A DNA stretch of 64,000 nucleotides from Oscarella lobularis. Taxonomy: Eukaryota > Porifera > Homoscleromorpha > Homosclerophorida > Oscarellidae. The notes beneath the pieces are model-generated. The model did not search any database and was not told the origin of the DNA. It was given only the letters and a program-made list of their open reading frames with translations. Both the position numbers and the translations under genes were made by a program. Positions 11,765-22,689 of the stretch are shown one piece after another. The stretch lies in contig NC_089177.1 of the NCBI RefSeq assembly GCF_947507565.1, forward strand, positions 2,292,648 to 2,356,647, given 5' to 3'. The first letter of the stretch is position 1, and each line of letters begins with the position of its first letter.

Positions 11765-14479
11765 TTAACGTCGCCTTATTGAGCTTCTAGAAGGGTGAGC
11801 ATCAGGCTGCATCCACGGTTGAAAACCAGTGCTCAGATGTGGCGTCCAGGAGCCGCCGCCAGCGACACCAGCTTGATGAACGGGCGTTAGCACGTTCATC
11901 TGATGAGGGGTAGAAGCAACAAATGAAGGCGACCAAGCAAGGAGAGTTGGCGAACATGCGGGCGGCCCTGTTAGTCCATTCCATTCATGGTTGATGGGAA
12001 CGGTTCCGTAGTGCCGAGGAGGCGGCGGGCATGCAGATATGGGCAGCCCCGCCGATCCGTTCAGCCCTAGGACTCGGCTGATCAGACGGCGTTGGGCAGA
12101 TGATTCCCTTTCCAAAGCGCTCAGCAGCGTTTCAATTTGCTGAAAGCGCTCGTTCACGGAAGATGTCAACGATTGGAGAGACGCGGAAAAATCCCAGCTG
12201 CAACACGTGCGGCTTGGCGGCATCACTTGGTGGCTGACGTCGTTGTGATAACCGGAGTCGTTTTGACCGACACTGCTGTTTCCTCCACTGACCGAGGTTG
12301 TTTGCTCGCTATTCACTGAGACGTTTTGACCGCCACCGTTGTCTCCTTCACTACTGACCGAGGCTGTTTGCTCACTGTTTATTAACCTCACTTTGACCGT
12401 CTTATTCTTCCCAGTACCGCCTCCGCTGCCTGAAGGCACGTTCGCACCGCTCACATCAACCGTCGGGTTTCTCTCAATACCGCTGCCTGAAGTTGCTTGC
12501 TCACCACTGCTCACATCAACCGTCGCGTTCGTCCCAGCACCGCCTTCGCCGCCTGAAAGCACTTTCGCACTGTTCACCTCAACCGTCGCGTTCCTTCCAG
12601 CACCGCTTCTGTCGCCGCCGTCGCCGCCGCCGCTTGAAGGTAAGTCCTCGCCGTTCACATCAACCGTCGCGTTCCTCTCAGTACTGCTGCCGTTGTCGTC
12701 GCTGCCCGAAGTGGCTTGCTGACTGTTCACCGCAGCCGTCGCGTTCCTCTCGGCACTGAGGGCTTTAGAAAAGGCATTCTTTCTCTGTTTCAAGAAAAAA
12801 CGCAGAAGGACTCACCTGTGGCTTCAAGCGTAGCTGACACAAGATTCTTGAGGACCTCAAAGCAAATCAATTTAGCCGCCTGAAATTTGAAGACATGTAG
12901 AATCAATCCTTTTACGTCACAACCGTTACGTACCTTTTCCTTCAAGAACTCGCGGTGCTGTTCCCTCAACGACGAAATAAGTCCGTCCACAGAGACTAAT
13001 TAAGAATTTTTTATATAAGATTCTACAGTACTAGTCTGTACCTACCCATCGAAGCCGCGTCTCGCGTACGCAAGATGCGAATAAAGTGATCAATCACAAC
13101 AAGCGCGTCGCAAAATTGCGTGCCTTCTCTATAGAGAAAAGATTTGCATCAGGCGAAGTCGTTTATCTGTAACGACGTCACGGACTCGCAGTGGAACATC
13201 ATCCTGCTGTCGCTCGTCGCAGCAATATCCGCAGCCATACGCATTAGACTGTCGGCATTTGGACGACCACTAGAAAATCAGAACAAAAAAACATCTTCAA
13301 ATTGCTGAAGAACAACACGTGGTGACACTTACTCGTCAGACCATCTGCAAAACTGATAATGTGCAACAATCTTGCTCTGATCATGCATCTACACACAACC
13401 GACATCACGTTTATTCTTTTTTTTCCATGCAATTCTCCACCTTCAAAGTGATCATCCTGACAACGTATCCATCCTTAGCTATTTCACTGTCGCACTGGGC
13501 AGACAAGAACCCGTGCTCTGTTTGGAACTCAAATGCATATGCCAAATGCTCGGGCCAATATTTTTTACCCTAAGAGATTCAAATCAAAGGCACCATGCCA
13601 CGCTATGTAACAGCAGAAAACGAAATTACCTTCATGTCAATCATTGCAATAACTGAGACGTTCATGCTCCACACGGTCATCCACAATCCCTTTACGTTTG
13701 CCGTATAGATAGGAGAGCGAGCAAGATACACCGGTTCATTCTTATCAAAGGTTCCACAGTTATACTCTAGTTTTTGTGGCGAACAAAGTCACCTGTGCAT
13801 TAGCTTCAGTGACATTGGCTTCCGAAATAGGCCAGTGATTATCTACAGGACACAAGAGCAAATGTACTTCGGAAGGCGACCTCTAGCACGTTCGGTATTA
13901 ATTAACATAAATTAGCTCCGGAATTGCCAACACGCAGTATTAATTAACACAAATTAGCTCCGGAATTCCGGAGCAATGGCTGTTCTCTTACTCGATCCGA
14001 CGCAGTCAGCAACACTGTCGTCATTTCCATAATCGTACGTCCTCAAATCAGCACTTATCTTCATTAGAAAAAAAATTGAGATTCATCATGTGGAATCTAA
14101 AGGCTCCTAGCTCCCTCCGCCTCTTTGCTTGCCTTCTTTGGAGAAGTTACGGTGTAGCTGTGATCAGACTGATTGCTGCACGTCCCACTTTCCTTGTCTC
14201 TCGCTTTGATTTGATTAGAAGTACTTGAGGCCTCCAGCTCCTCGGACTGTTTAGAGACGTTCCTAAAGAGAAGGAAGAACGCTCGACCGTGTTTTCCAAG
14301 TCATTTTTTTACTTGTGTGTGCGTTCGAGCTGTCTTTTTCTCGAAAGAGAATCCGAAGTAGGGGCCTTTCTCCTGAGTGCTTTTGTGAACGAAAGAGCGT
14401 GGATTGAAACGGTAGGAGCAAACCTTTCACCGAATTCTTCGATCGCCCTGCAGGTATACGAGTGGTCAAACGCTTCCAT
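11765..14479 (-). CDS. Degenerate protein tyrosine phosphatase domain with Thr/Asn-repeat tail, paralogue B (spliced)
   Basis: Starts at ATG 14477-14479 (MEAFDHSYTCRAIEEF, like paralogue A). Exons align one-to-one with A: VYLARSPIYTANVKGLWM, WSMNVSVIAMIDMK, GKKYWPEHLAYAF, HYQFCRWSDDGRP, FHCESVTSEGTQF and VVIDHFIRIL. Here the catalytic-position Cys survives (HCES) but the loop Arg is Glu and the WPD loop is WSD, so classical PTP activity is unlikely. The tail (11765-12793) holds about five copies of an RNATVDV-type unit with Ser/Gly-rich linkers, then an amphipathic segment and a Pro-rich C-terminus ending FQPWMQPDAHPS, shared with A. No signal peptide or membrane helix. It is divergent from BBS4 with 235 bp between start codons. 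Known pseudophosphatases act as scaffolds or substrate traps; function here is unknown. Confidence 0.7.
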
Positions 14480-14714
14480 AAATCCCCCTGCTCCGTAAAA
14501 AGTCCGCAAAAGTCGCGTGCGCGCGCAACGTAACGTAGGTACACGTGACACGTGTTCGCGTTGGTTCGCGTTGCTGGGGTTTTCCTGCGAACAACATCAC
14601 GGCAAACTTTCCAAACATGATTCTAGGCTTCTCATTACCGTTGCCCAGAGATATATACGGCTCTGTCGTTGTCTACCGCCAAAAAAACGCAGTCTAGCGC
14701 GCGTTGTTGTCAAA

Positions 14715-17700
14715 ATGGCGGACGAAGATACTCCAACGGTAAACAAACCGCCCCAGCCGGTACAGCGAAGGATTATTAGGGGAAAAGGTACAGTTAGAAT
14801 GCGTCCCGACGCAATTGATCCTCCTTCTGTAAGTTCACACGTCCTAGCTCCAGAAATACCGATTTTTGAACGCAAAAACTGGCTCATTCATCTACACTAC
14901 GTCCGAAAAGAGTTCAAAACATGCAAAGTAACTGTTCTAGAGTAGATCAGACCGGCGTAGGAAGTCTGCACTCCTCGTAGGCTCTAATACAAGAGCAACT
15001 TCACGAGACAAACGGGAGATGCGAATTCGCTTTATACGTACAGGGTATAAAGTCACTGACATGAAATTCAGGCCTAAAATTTCTGCGTAGCTCTAATAGA
15101 ACGCTTGGAAGGCAACATACAATCGTCATTGGAGATCTTCCAGAAAGCTCAGCAACTCAACAGCACAAGTCCGAATACGATGAAACAAGTAGCGAGATCG
15201 CTGTACGTACAAGCGAGAAACGTCAGGGGTAGATAGTGGCCTTCAGCAGACGTCTCTAGGGTAGAGTCCTTAGTAGTTTGGGTCATCCTCACTATAAGAG
15301 CCATCCCCACCATTATCCTTAGTCCCTGTCTTCTTTGTTCTTTCTTCTGTAAGTATTCTTTGCTTTGATCGTTGCCACTATACAAATCTTTAGTATATAA
15401 GAATCTTGTCTCTTATATGTTCTCGTTTCAGCTTTCTTCTTGGAAGGCACCGAGCTGCCCTTGAAGCGTATAACGAAGCGGCAAGGCTTAGCAGTCGAGA
15501 CTGGGTGAGGCAAACGTAGTACACTTTCCCGAACTTTGCGCGTCTAAATGTCGTTACTCCATGGAACAAAGGAAATCTTTCACAATCAAGGTGCGCAGCG
15601 TGAAATCTAGCTTGGAAACTTAGAGTCGATCTTTTCTCTCCACTCAAGGCATTTGCTACATTCATCTCAAAGACTATGGACAGGTAACGCGGCGAACGCG
15701 ACATATTTCTCCTTGGGCGCGCACCGCGATTGAGATAGAAAGTGATATCCGGAGAACTAGACCCTATCTAGTGATAGAGAACAGGGAATTCTCGTGACTG
15801 ATCTATATGCAGGCGAGGGAGTGTCTTCGGAAGGCAATTCGGCTGAATAGCGCCGTTGCATCTTTTATTCAACTCGGTCGCGTCTACCTACTCCAAGGCG
15901 AGGTCAACATGGCACTCGACTTATACACGCACGCAGTCAAGTAGGCACGAAAGTCGAGCGTCCGTCTCTCGCTTGCTCGAGAATTTGTCTAGTTTTAATC
16001 CGGAGAATCCCGATATGATGAGCACACTGGGTCTTCTCTATCTTGAGGTAAAGGAAGCGATAAGGGTTCAGTTGATTACATGCGAGACGTTTGTGCACGG
16101 TATATCAGACGGGCGAGACGCAGAAGGCGTTCAATTTGCTTGGTAACGCTTTGACGTACGATCCAACTCACTTCAAGGTAGCGTGATAATTTGATAGTAT
16201 TATTTAGATTATGTCATTTTCCCCGGGGGGCGAGTTTTGTCTTCCCTCTCTTTGCTTAGTCTATTCTCGGGGCTGGATCGATGATACAGCGGCAGGGCGA
16301 CTATGACGTTGCTTTGACGAAGTACAAAGTGGCCACCGAGTCGGCGCCGGAATCCCCTCAGCTGTGGAACAACATAGGAATGTGTTTCTTTGGCAAAAAC
16401 AAATACGTTGCGGTAAGCGTTATGGAAATGGAAATGGCCTCGGGTTCCCTCCGTCCACGTATTTGCTGTTTTCTTTTCCCCGTCTACCCGAGATATCTAA
16501 TGCATGCGGTTTATTTCGTACAGGTTTCGTTCCCTCATTTCTCCCCCTTATTAGACTAGTTACAACCGCCGATTGACGTAAAGTCAAAAGAGGTCTCTAT
16601 TGGCGAATTTCCACCGCCAATTTTCTTGTAGTGCGACAGCAACGCCGAAGTCCAGTAGGCTCGTCCCCGAAGCATACTCGCGAAATCTCTCTCCTGCACT
16701 CCCGGTCCTATATCCATGTGCAAATAGTAGCTGACAACAGAGCCCTTTTTCGTCTCCTTCGGTGGGGTGGGATGAATGAATACCGCGGACGGATAGGCGA
16801 CGGCGCGCACGAGACCGGGCACCGGTCGTCGACATTCGGAATCGGCGTTCCGATACAGAATAACGTAGCCGCCGTCGTCGAGTCGACGCACGGTCATGTA
16901 GAGCACGACGTCGCGATTGACGAAGGGCGGCGGCAAACCGAGCACCCAGTAGAGCACGTGATAGTGCCGATGCTTTTCGACGACGTCGATCTTGGGAAAC
17001 GTTCGATCCCACGACGATCGCGTCGAATAGCTCGTCAGTATCCTAGCGACGTCGCACGGCGTCACGTCGTCGACGACGTGAAAGGATTTGAAAGCGAACG
17101 TGTTCGTGCCGGCCCAGTGTCGCATGCAGACGGACGTGCCCGTCGGCGCGCTCCCGTTCATTATCGTACGCCACGAGGCGTCCGGATCGCAATTGAATTC
17201 GTCGCGAATCAGTTCGCGAACGAAATGTTTGTGAAAGGGATACGGCGTTTTGACGGACGAGTCCGTCGACGCGCCGCCGCGTCCGTTGACGTGATTCACC
17301 AGATTGCGGTACCAGTTTGTCAGTGTGAGCTGCGCGGCCGTCGATACAGCGTCCGGCGACGCGTCCGTCGCGCCGACGTCGTAATCGAGTAGAAGCTCGA
17401 CGAACGAACGGGCGACGCCGTTGTCGAGAGACGTCGGGCAGACTCGCATGCCCGATCGACCGACTTTTCCCCGAACGACGGCACCGGCCGGATCGGCGGG
17501 ATAGCAGTCGTGATGCGGCGGGCATCCGACGTCTTTTTGAAGAATAATCGTACATTCGTTCGTTGTCTTCGGCCCACTTAGCGCGTAAAGAAAATCGCGA
17601 TCCAAAGCGACGGAAGCAATTTTCATTACGCTGTACATGATGCGGTGGCGGTCGGGAGCGCACGAGCGTACGATTTCCGCTGCCGCTGTGACGGTGTCCC

Positions 17701-19136
17701 ACTTTCGTCGTTGACTGACGTCGGTCAAAAGGTCGACGACCGTATCGACGTCGGCGATGTCGACGGCGAAACGGACTTTGGCTCGAATCGTTGTCGGTAC
17801 CAGCGACGGCGCGGGTTCTTTCCATAAGACCAATTCCGGCTCGCTGTTAACCACTTCGATCCAGTCGGTACTGTCGAGAGCTTCGGCGAAATCGTTGAAG
17901 TCGCTTTCGGCAAAAATACGCCGGTTACAATCGAACCAGGGGCACAGACAGCAAGTCCAGTTCGATCCGCGCCCCGTGCGGCATTCGTTCGTTGCGAGCG
18001 CTTCGACTCGCGTAGTGGATAGCGCTAAGACGACGAGGACGCAGGCGGTGAAGAGATGTCGTGCCATCTGTGCGCGGGTTGTTGACTCGGGAGACTGAGG
18101 TCAACTGTCCGCAGACGTCCCTTTTATGTCGAGCGCTTGCGTCTCGAGTTGTTCCGGCTTCCGCCGAATTTGACGTCCGGGCGATGGAGGTCGAACTGTA
18201 CCCTAACCGCAACGCGTGCCGGTTGTACGTATAGCGGTTCCGGCCCCTTGACTTCCTACGCTTTGGGGAGACGCGTTATTGAACCCTCATCCCCTTGTCG
18301 GTGTCTCCCTCGAGCACTCGATCACCCCCTCTCTGCGTTCTGTTTTCTTAGGCGGTAAGCTGTCTCAAACGGGCCGCCTACTTGGCTCCCTTCGAATGGC
18401 AGATCGCTTATAACCTCGGGCTCGTACATCTCGTCTTGCAGCAGTAAGGGAAGATGTTATGATGGCTCGATTCGACGAACGCCCCCCGTGGGATGCGCGT
18501 AGGTACGCGTCGGCGTTTCACTTTCTCAGTACCGCGCTCAACTTGAAACCACGCAACGGGCAATTGTTTATGCTGCTCGCCGGTGAGCCGCGCCTTTCCG
18601 TGGGGGGATGGCGGGGATATGTTAACCTTCTGTCCTTTTTACATTCGATTATCGTTCGTAATAGTCGCCCTCACTCACTTGGACGACTTCGAGAACGCAA
18701 AACAGGCGTACGAGCAAGCCATAGTGTTAGAACCGTACGTGCTTCAGAATCATTGAATCAACCACTCATATCACGTTTCTCCTCTCGTTTGAACAGGAAG
18801 AATCCGACGATCCATTTGAACTACTGCATTGGTCTGTACAATGCCGGCGAGCGCGCGGCCGCCGCGAAGCAGCATAGCCTGTTCGAGCGAAAGTTCGCCA
18901 GTGATGACTCGAACGACGTCGATCCCGAGGTATTTGTCCGAAGGGGCTTATATTGTGTCATGTGTTATATGGGGATTTCTAAGGTTTTAGCTACGAGCGC
19001 TTCGATTGGCCCTTCCCTCCACGTAGGTGAAGGATTGGTGTGGAAAGACGGAGGAACGGAGAACGGGGAGACAGAAAGGAACAAGAAAGCGGAATCTAAT
19101 GTTCGAAAATCGGAAGCTATGACTGATGGAGAATAA
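14715..19136 (+). CDS. BBS4: BBSome TPR subunit BBS4 (spliced, 15 exons)
   Basis: Fifteen coding exons (first 14715-14927, last 18984-19136) splice to 482 aa with every junction in frame. Landmarks match animal BBS4: [19 protein letters not shown] at the N-terminus, then TPR repeats including [105 protein letters not shown] and [16 protein letters not shown], and a charged tail after [13 protein letters not shown]4 is a TPR superhelix of the BBSome coat that moves receptors in and out of cilia. Exon 5 is only 19 nt (15572-15590). The 1.9-kb intron 16413-18351 holds an oppositely oriented intronless gene; all other introns are short. Confidence 0.95.
16556..18067 (-). CDS. Secreted tandem START-domain protein, intronless, nested in a BBS4 intron
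   Basis: A single 503-codon ORF starts at ATG 18065-18067. Residues 1-23 form a signal peptide ([13 protein letters not shown] core) and a Cys-rich segment follows ([13 protein letters not shown]). Residues about 65-270 and 290-495 each look like a START lipid-binding fold: the first has [15 protein letters not shown] and [10 protein letters not shown], the second [26 protein letters not shown], and a final Met-Arg-Gly-Arg-Ala helix. START domains carry sterols, phospholipids or ceramide between membranes, usually in the cytosol; export through the secretory route would be unusual. The gene is GC-rich, has no introns and lies wholly inside BBS4 intron 16413-18351 on the opposite strand, which suggests a retroposed or inserted copy. 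Confidence 0.8.
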   Translation of the reverse strand: MARHLFTACVLVVLALSTTRVEALATNECRTGRGSNWTCCLCPWFDCNRRIFAESDFNDFAEALDSTDWIEVVNSEPELVLWKEPAPSLVPTTIRAKVRFAVDIADVDTVVDLLTDVSQRRKWDTVTAAAEIVRSCAPDRHRIMYSVMKIASVALDRDFLYALSGPKTTNECTIILQKDVGCPPHHDCYPADPAGAVVRGKVGRSGMRVCPTSLDNGVARSFVELLLDYDVGATDASPDAVSTAAQLTLTNWYRNLVNHVNGRGGASTDSSVKTPYPFHKHFVRELIRDEFNCDPDASWRTIMNGSAPTGTSVCMRHWAGTNTFAFKSFHVVDDVTPCDVARILTSYSTRSSWDRTFPKIDVVEKHRHYHVLYWVLGLPPPFVNRDVVLYMTVRRLDDGGYVILYRNADSECRRPVPGLVRAVAYPSAVFIHPTPPKETKKGSVVSYYLHMDIGPGVQERDFASMLRGRAYWTSALLSHYKKIGGGNSPIETSFDFTSIGGCN

Positions 19137-19701
19137 ACGAAGAGTAAAAAGTCAATCACATCATTTGGAACTGCCAGTGTGTATGTCACAATGACCTTTA
19201 CTTCACGGAACGCTACTTTTCTTTTGTTATACATGCCTCTCGCCTCACTAGAGTGAGGAAGTCGAGAAAGGTCATCGCCGAATTCCTTCAAATTATGCCA
19301 AATGCCACGTTGTCTACTTATCCCACGCCCACTTTCGATGCTACCAATCTAATTACGTCTTCTCGTTCTATCTTTCTTTACAAAAAACCGATTTTTCTAT
19401 CATTTCCTGAATGCGGTCGAAAGTGGGGCGACAATAGTCACCTAACAATTCTTTAGAGAAGGAAGAAAAGGTAGAACTTTGAACTCTGTTCCTACGCCAT
19501 CCATCGTTCGTCATCCATCTAATTAGATGATGTCATAGAGATACCGATGCCCACGATCGCTCGAGCCAATCAGATCACATCGAAACCATGAAGATCCCGA
19601 ATATAAGGAAAATTGGGCGAGGGCAAACGATACGGAAGTTTTGTGCGCTAAATTTTCCTGTTCCGCATCGGACGCCAGTTCGCTCTCACCTCACCCGAAC
19701 G
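19137..19701. other. Spacer between BBS4 and the KH-NYN-CCCH gene
   Basis: Contains the BBS4 3' UTR and the 5' region of the next gene. No additional gene or repeat was seen. Confidence 0.4.
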
Positions 19702-22300
19702 ATGGCCGAGCTCGTAACGATCAGCCCCACGAAAGTCGGCATCTTTCTCGGACGCGACGGCAAAACGATGACGCGCATCGAAAAGCTCTTCGACGTCGAA
19801 GTCGAACGCATCGACGAGAACATAGCCGAAGGCAGAGTGACGATACGCGGACAAAGAGAGGACAGGAGACGAGCGCAGGTATATACGAGAGCAAGAGAAA
19901 CGATATCGGGGGGCCCCCAGCCATTATAGAAACCAAAAGGCGCCCCTCGCGATCTCCCCTCCCCCCGTCCTTCCCGTCGTTCGATCGACATTTTTTTTTC
20001 TGTTGTTTAGGAGTATATCAAGTCGCTGTGCGATCCGATGGCGAGCGTCGTCGTTTCGTTTCCCGCTTCAGCGCTCTCGGAGCTGATCGGACGCAACGGC
20101 ACTAATCACCAGTGGCTCGAAGCGGAATCGTGCGCCGTGATCGTCTTTCGCGACGGCAACATGGCCGACATACGCGGCAGTCCGGCGGCGATCAACATCG
20201 CGCGACGCCTGATCGAACAACAGGTTCGCTATCACGTCGAACGTCATTCCGCCGTCGACGACGCAAACGACGATACGATCGATCGTCGTCGCCCGGACAG
20301 GAAATCTCCGCCCACGAGACGAAGCAACGTCGATTACGCGACGTGCATCGCTTTCGCGAAGCGTTTGGGCTATTCGGAAGCGGACGCGATGCGAGTTATC
20401 GAACGGCTCGGACCGGACGCCGGTCGCGATGCCGTTCTAGCGGCGCTGTTGCAGTGCGCCAGAGGGGGATCGTCGCCGCTGACGATCGACGTCGAAGCGA
20501 CGTCGAATAATTCGACGAAACGGACGGCGGAATCTTCGCAATTGAGACCGGTTATCGTTGACGGTAGCAACGTGGCGATGAGGTACGTTTCCTACCCGGA
20601 AAATTGACTCATTTGTGGGCCCATTCATTGAGTGGACCGCTCTCCTTTCGCGTGGGAGGCTTTGGTCTACAGATGCATTAGAGATCGACGCTTTGCTCGC
20701 TGTGCGCACCCCCGCGCCTACTGTATATTCGCTAAATTTTAGGCGGAAACGGCGTGAGAATGAAAGGCAGATAGAGAGTACTATGATACGTAAATAATAA
20801 CTAATATGCATTGCGTCTCTTGGAGAAACTATTGTACTATTAGATAGAGTTTCTCCGTCCCATCAAACCCTATCCCCTTTCTCGGCATATTGTGACTCTA
20901 ACTCCCTCTCTATATACAGACACGGAAATAACAAAGTCTTCTCCTGTCGCGGTATCGGTCTTTGCGTCGACTACTTCATTCGTCGCGGTCACGAAAAGAT
21001 CACCGTCTTCGTGCCGTCGTGGCGCAAGGAGAAGCCGTCGGCGGAGAATCGGATCGACAATCAGGAGGTGTTGAACGCGTTGGAACGGGACGGCTATCTC
21101 GTCTTTACGCCGTCGCGAAAAATTCAAGGCAAACGGGTCGTCTGCTACGACGATCGATTCATCGTCCGTCTCGCCGCCGAATCGGGCGGCGTGATCGTCT
21201 CCAACGACACGTATCGGGATCTTCTCGAAGAGTCGCCCGAATGGAAGGAGGTCATCGAACGTCGACTTCTCATGTACACGTTTGCGGGCGACTATTTTAT
21301 GCCGCCTGACGATCCGCTCGGACGCGGCGGTCCCAACCTCAATGATTTTCTTCGGGTTGGGTCGCCTTCTGGAGGATCGGGCTCGACTATCCTGTACGAA
21401 TCGAGAGGCGGCGGCGGCGGCATCAGTGGACCGGGTGCACTGAAGAAGATTCCGTGTCCTTACGGGAAAAAATGCACGTACGGCAGCAAGTGCAAATACT
21501 CGCATCCGGAAAAGCAGGTGCCTCCGCCGCCTACGTCGTCTTTGACGACGAAAGAAAATGCGTCATCCTACGGCACCAAAATTACCACAACGTCGTCGGC
21601 CGCCGATCCCGTTCCCACTTTTGTGCCCGAAACGGGCGGCGTTTCGTCGTACGTGCCTCCGGGCGTGGATCAAACAACGTCATATGAGTCTTCCAGGGAA
21701 AGTGCGGTTGCAATGCAATCCATGGCGGGCTCGCAGGAAAGGGACTACTACGCAAGAGAGAAATTAGTTCCGCGTGGCCCGCAATCGTCGCCCTCTGATT
21801 ATCCGGCTTTGACTGGTCATCCCTCCTACCATCATCCGCTCTCCTATGAACCGCCGCCGCCTCCGTCGCAGCCATACTATCAAGGATCGCCGTACATGCG
21901 ACGAGCTCCTCCCCCTGTACGTTTTTCTGACCAAGGCCAGACGAGCTTTCGGCATCAGTACATGTCAAGAGATCCCTTTGGTCAGCCTCGTGTGTACCCA
22001 ACCCCCCAGCCACCGCCACAACAACACTATTCATCCTCTACTTCATCCTCCCCTCGCTATGAGACATCCGGTTATCCGTACCATCACCAATCTCACCCCC
22101 ATCCTCCTCCTCCTCATCATCATCCTCATCATCGTCAGTTTGCGGATTTGGATCCCCGTTCAGAAAGGCTGGTTCGCGAAGCAGCCAGTCTCATGCCGGG
22201 TATGGAGTCCCAGTTTCGTTCCTTGATGATCCAGCGACCGTACATCGACAGTGTCAATCATCTCATTGATTTAGCGCTCGAAGGCTCTTCTGGCCCGTAG
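19702..22300 (+). CDS. KH + NYN RNase + CCCH zinc-finger protein (Regnase/N4BP1-related)
   Basis: Exons 19702-19878, 20011-20582 and 20920-22300 give 709 aa. Residues 1-140 resemble KH modules ([17 protein letters not shown], then [13 protein letters not shown]). About 165-205 is the UBA-like domain seen before Regnase catalytic domains ([20 protein letters not shown]). About 238-390 is the NYN/PIN nuclease with acidic motifs [19 protein letters not shown] and VSNDTYRDL. About 429-446 is a C-x5-C-x5-C-x3-H zinc finger ([17 protein letters not shown]). A Pro/His/Tyr-rich linker precedes a helical C-terminal domain around residues 660-705, like the Regnase CTD. Regnases cleave stem-loops in mRNA 3' UTRs. 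KH belongs to the N4BP1/KHNYN branch and CCCH+CTD to the ZC3H12 branch, so this protein joins both. The ATG was chosen at the KH start; an in-frame upstream ATG exists at 19588. Confidence 0.88.
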
Positions 22301-22689
22301 AGAGAGCGATACTACACCCTTACGTTTTTAAAAGAATGGGAAGAATTGTCGTCTGGTCGTCTTCTCGTTGATCAAGTTGTGTAGATGTGATTACATCATG
22401 GATAGTACATGTACTGGTAGAGGGATTCGTAGTTATGTAGTAGGCATTTCTCTTATGTTGCTGTTCCTGGGTTTTTCTCAGGCTACTCTCATTAGCACCT
22501 ACTGTGTAGGTTTATCCGTAAGCACACATAGTCAGCGCTCCTTTCCCTTTGAGACTCTCCCTTCAATGCTTTTTTAGCAAGTTTTGTTACCATTTTAGCA
22601 AGACTACTAATATGATTTTTAGTATTGCATAATATAGTAGCAAAAATACCTAAATTTTCGCTTCATTTCAACACCCGTATAATGAGCGG
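22301..22689. other. Convergent 3' spacer
   Basis: Lies between the stop codons of the KH-NYN-CCCH gene (+) and the SLC35C2-like gene (-). AT-rich in its second half; no gene seen. Confidence 0.4.

Noticed and set aside
16631-17392. 253-codon plus-strand ORF and other long frames under the START gene
   Set aside because: Shadows of a GC-rich coding strand; composition is Arg-rich and no motifs are seen, whereas the minus frame has signal peptide and START motifs.
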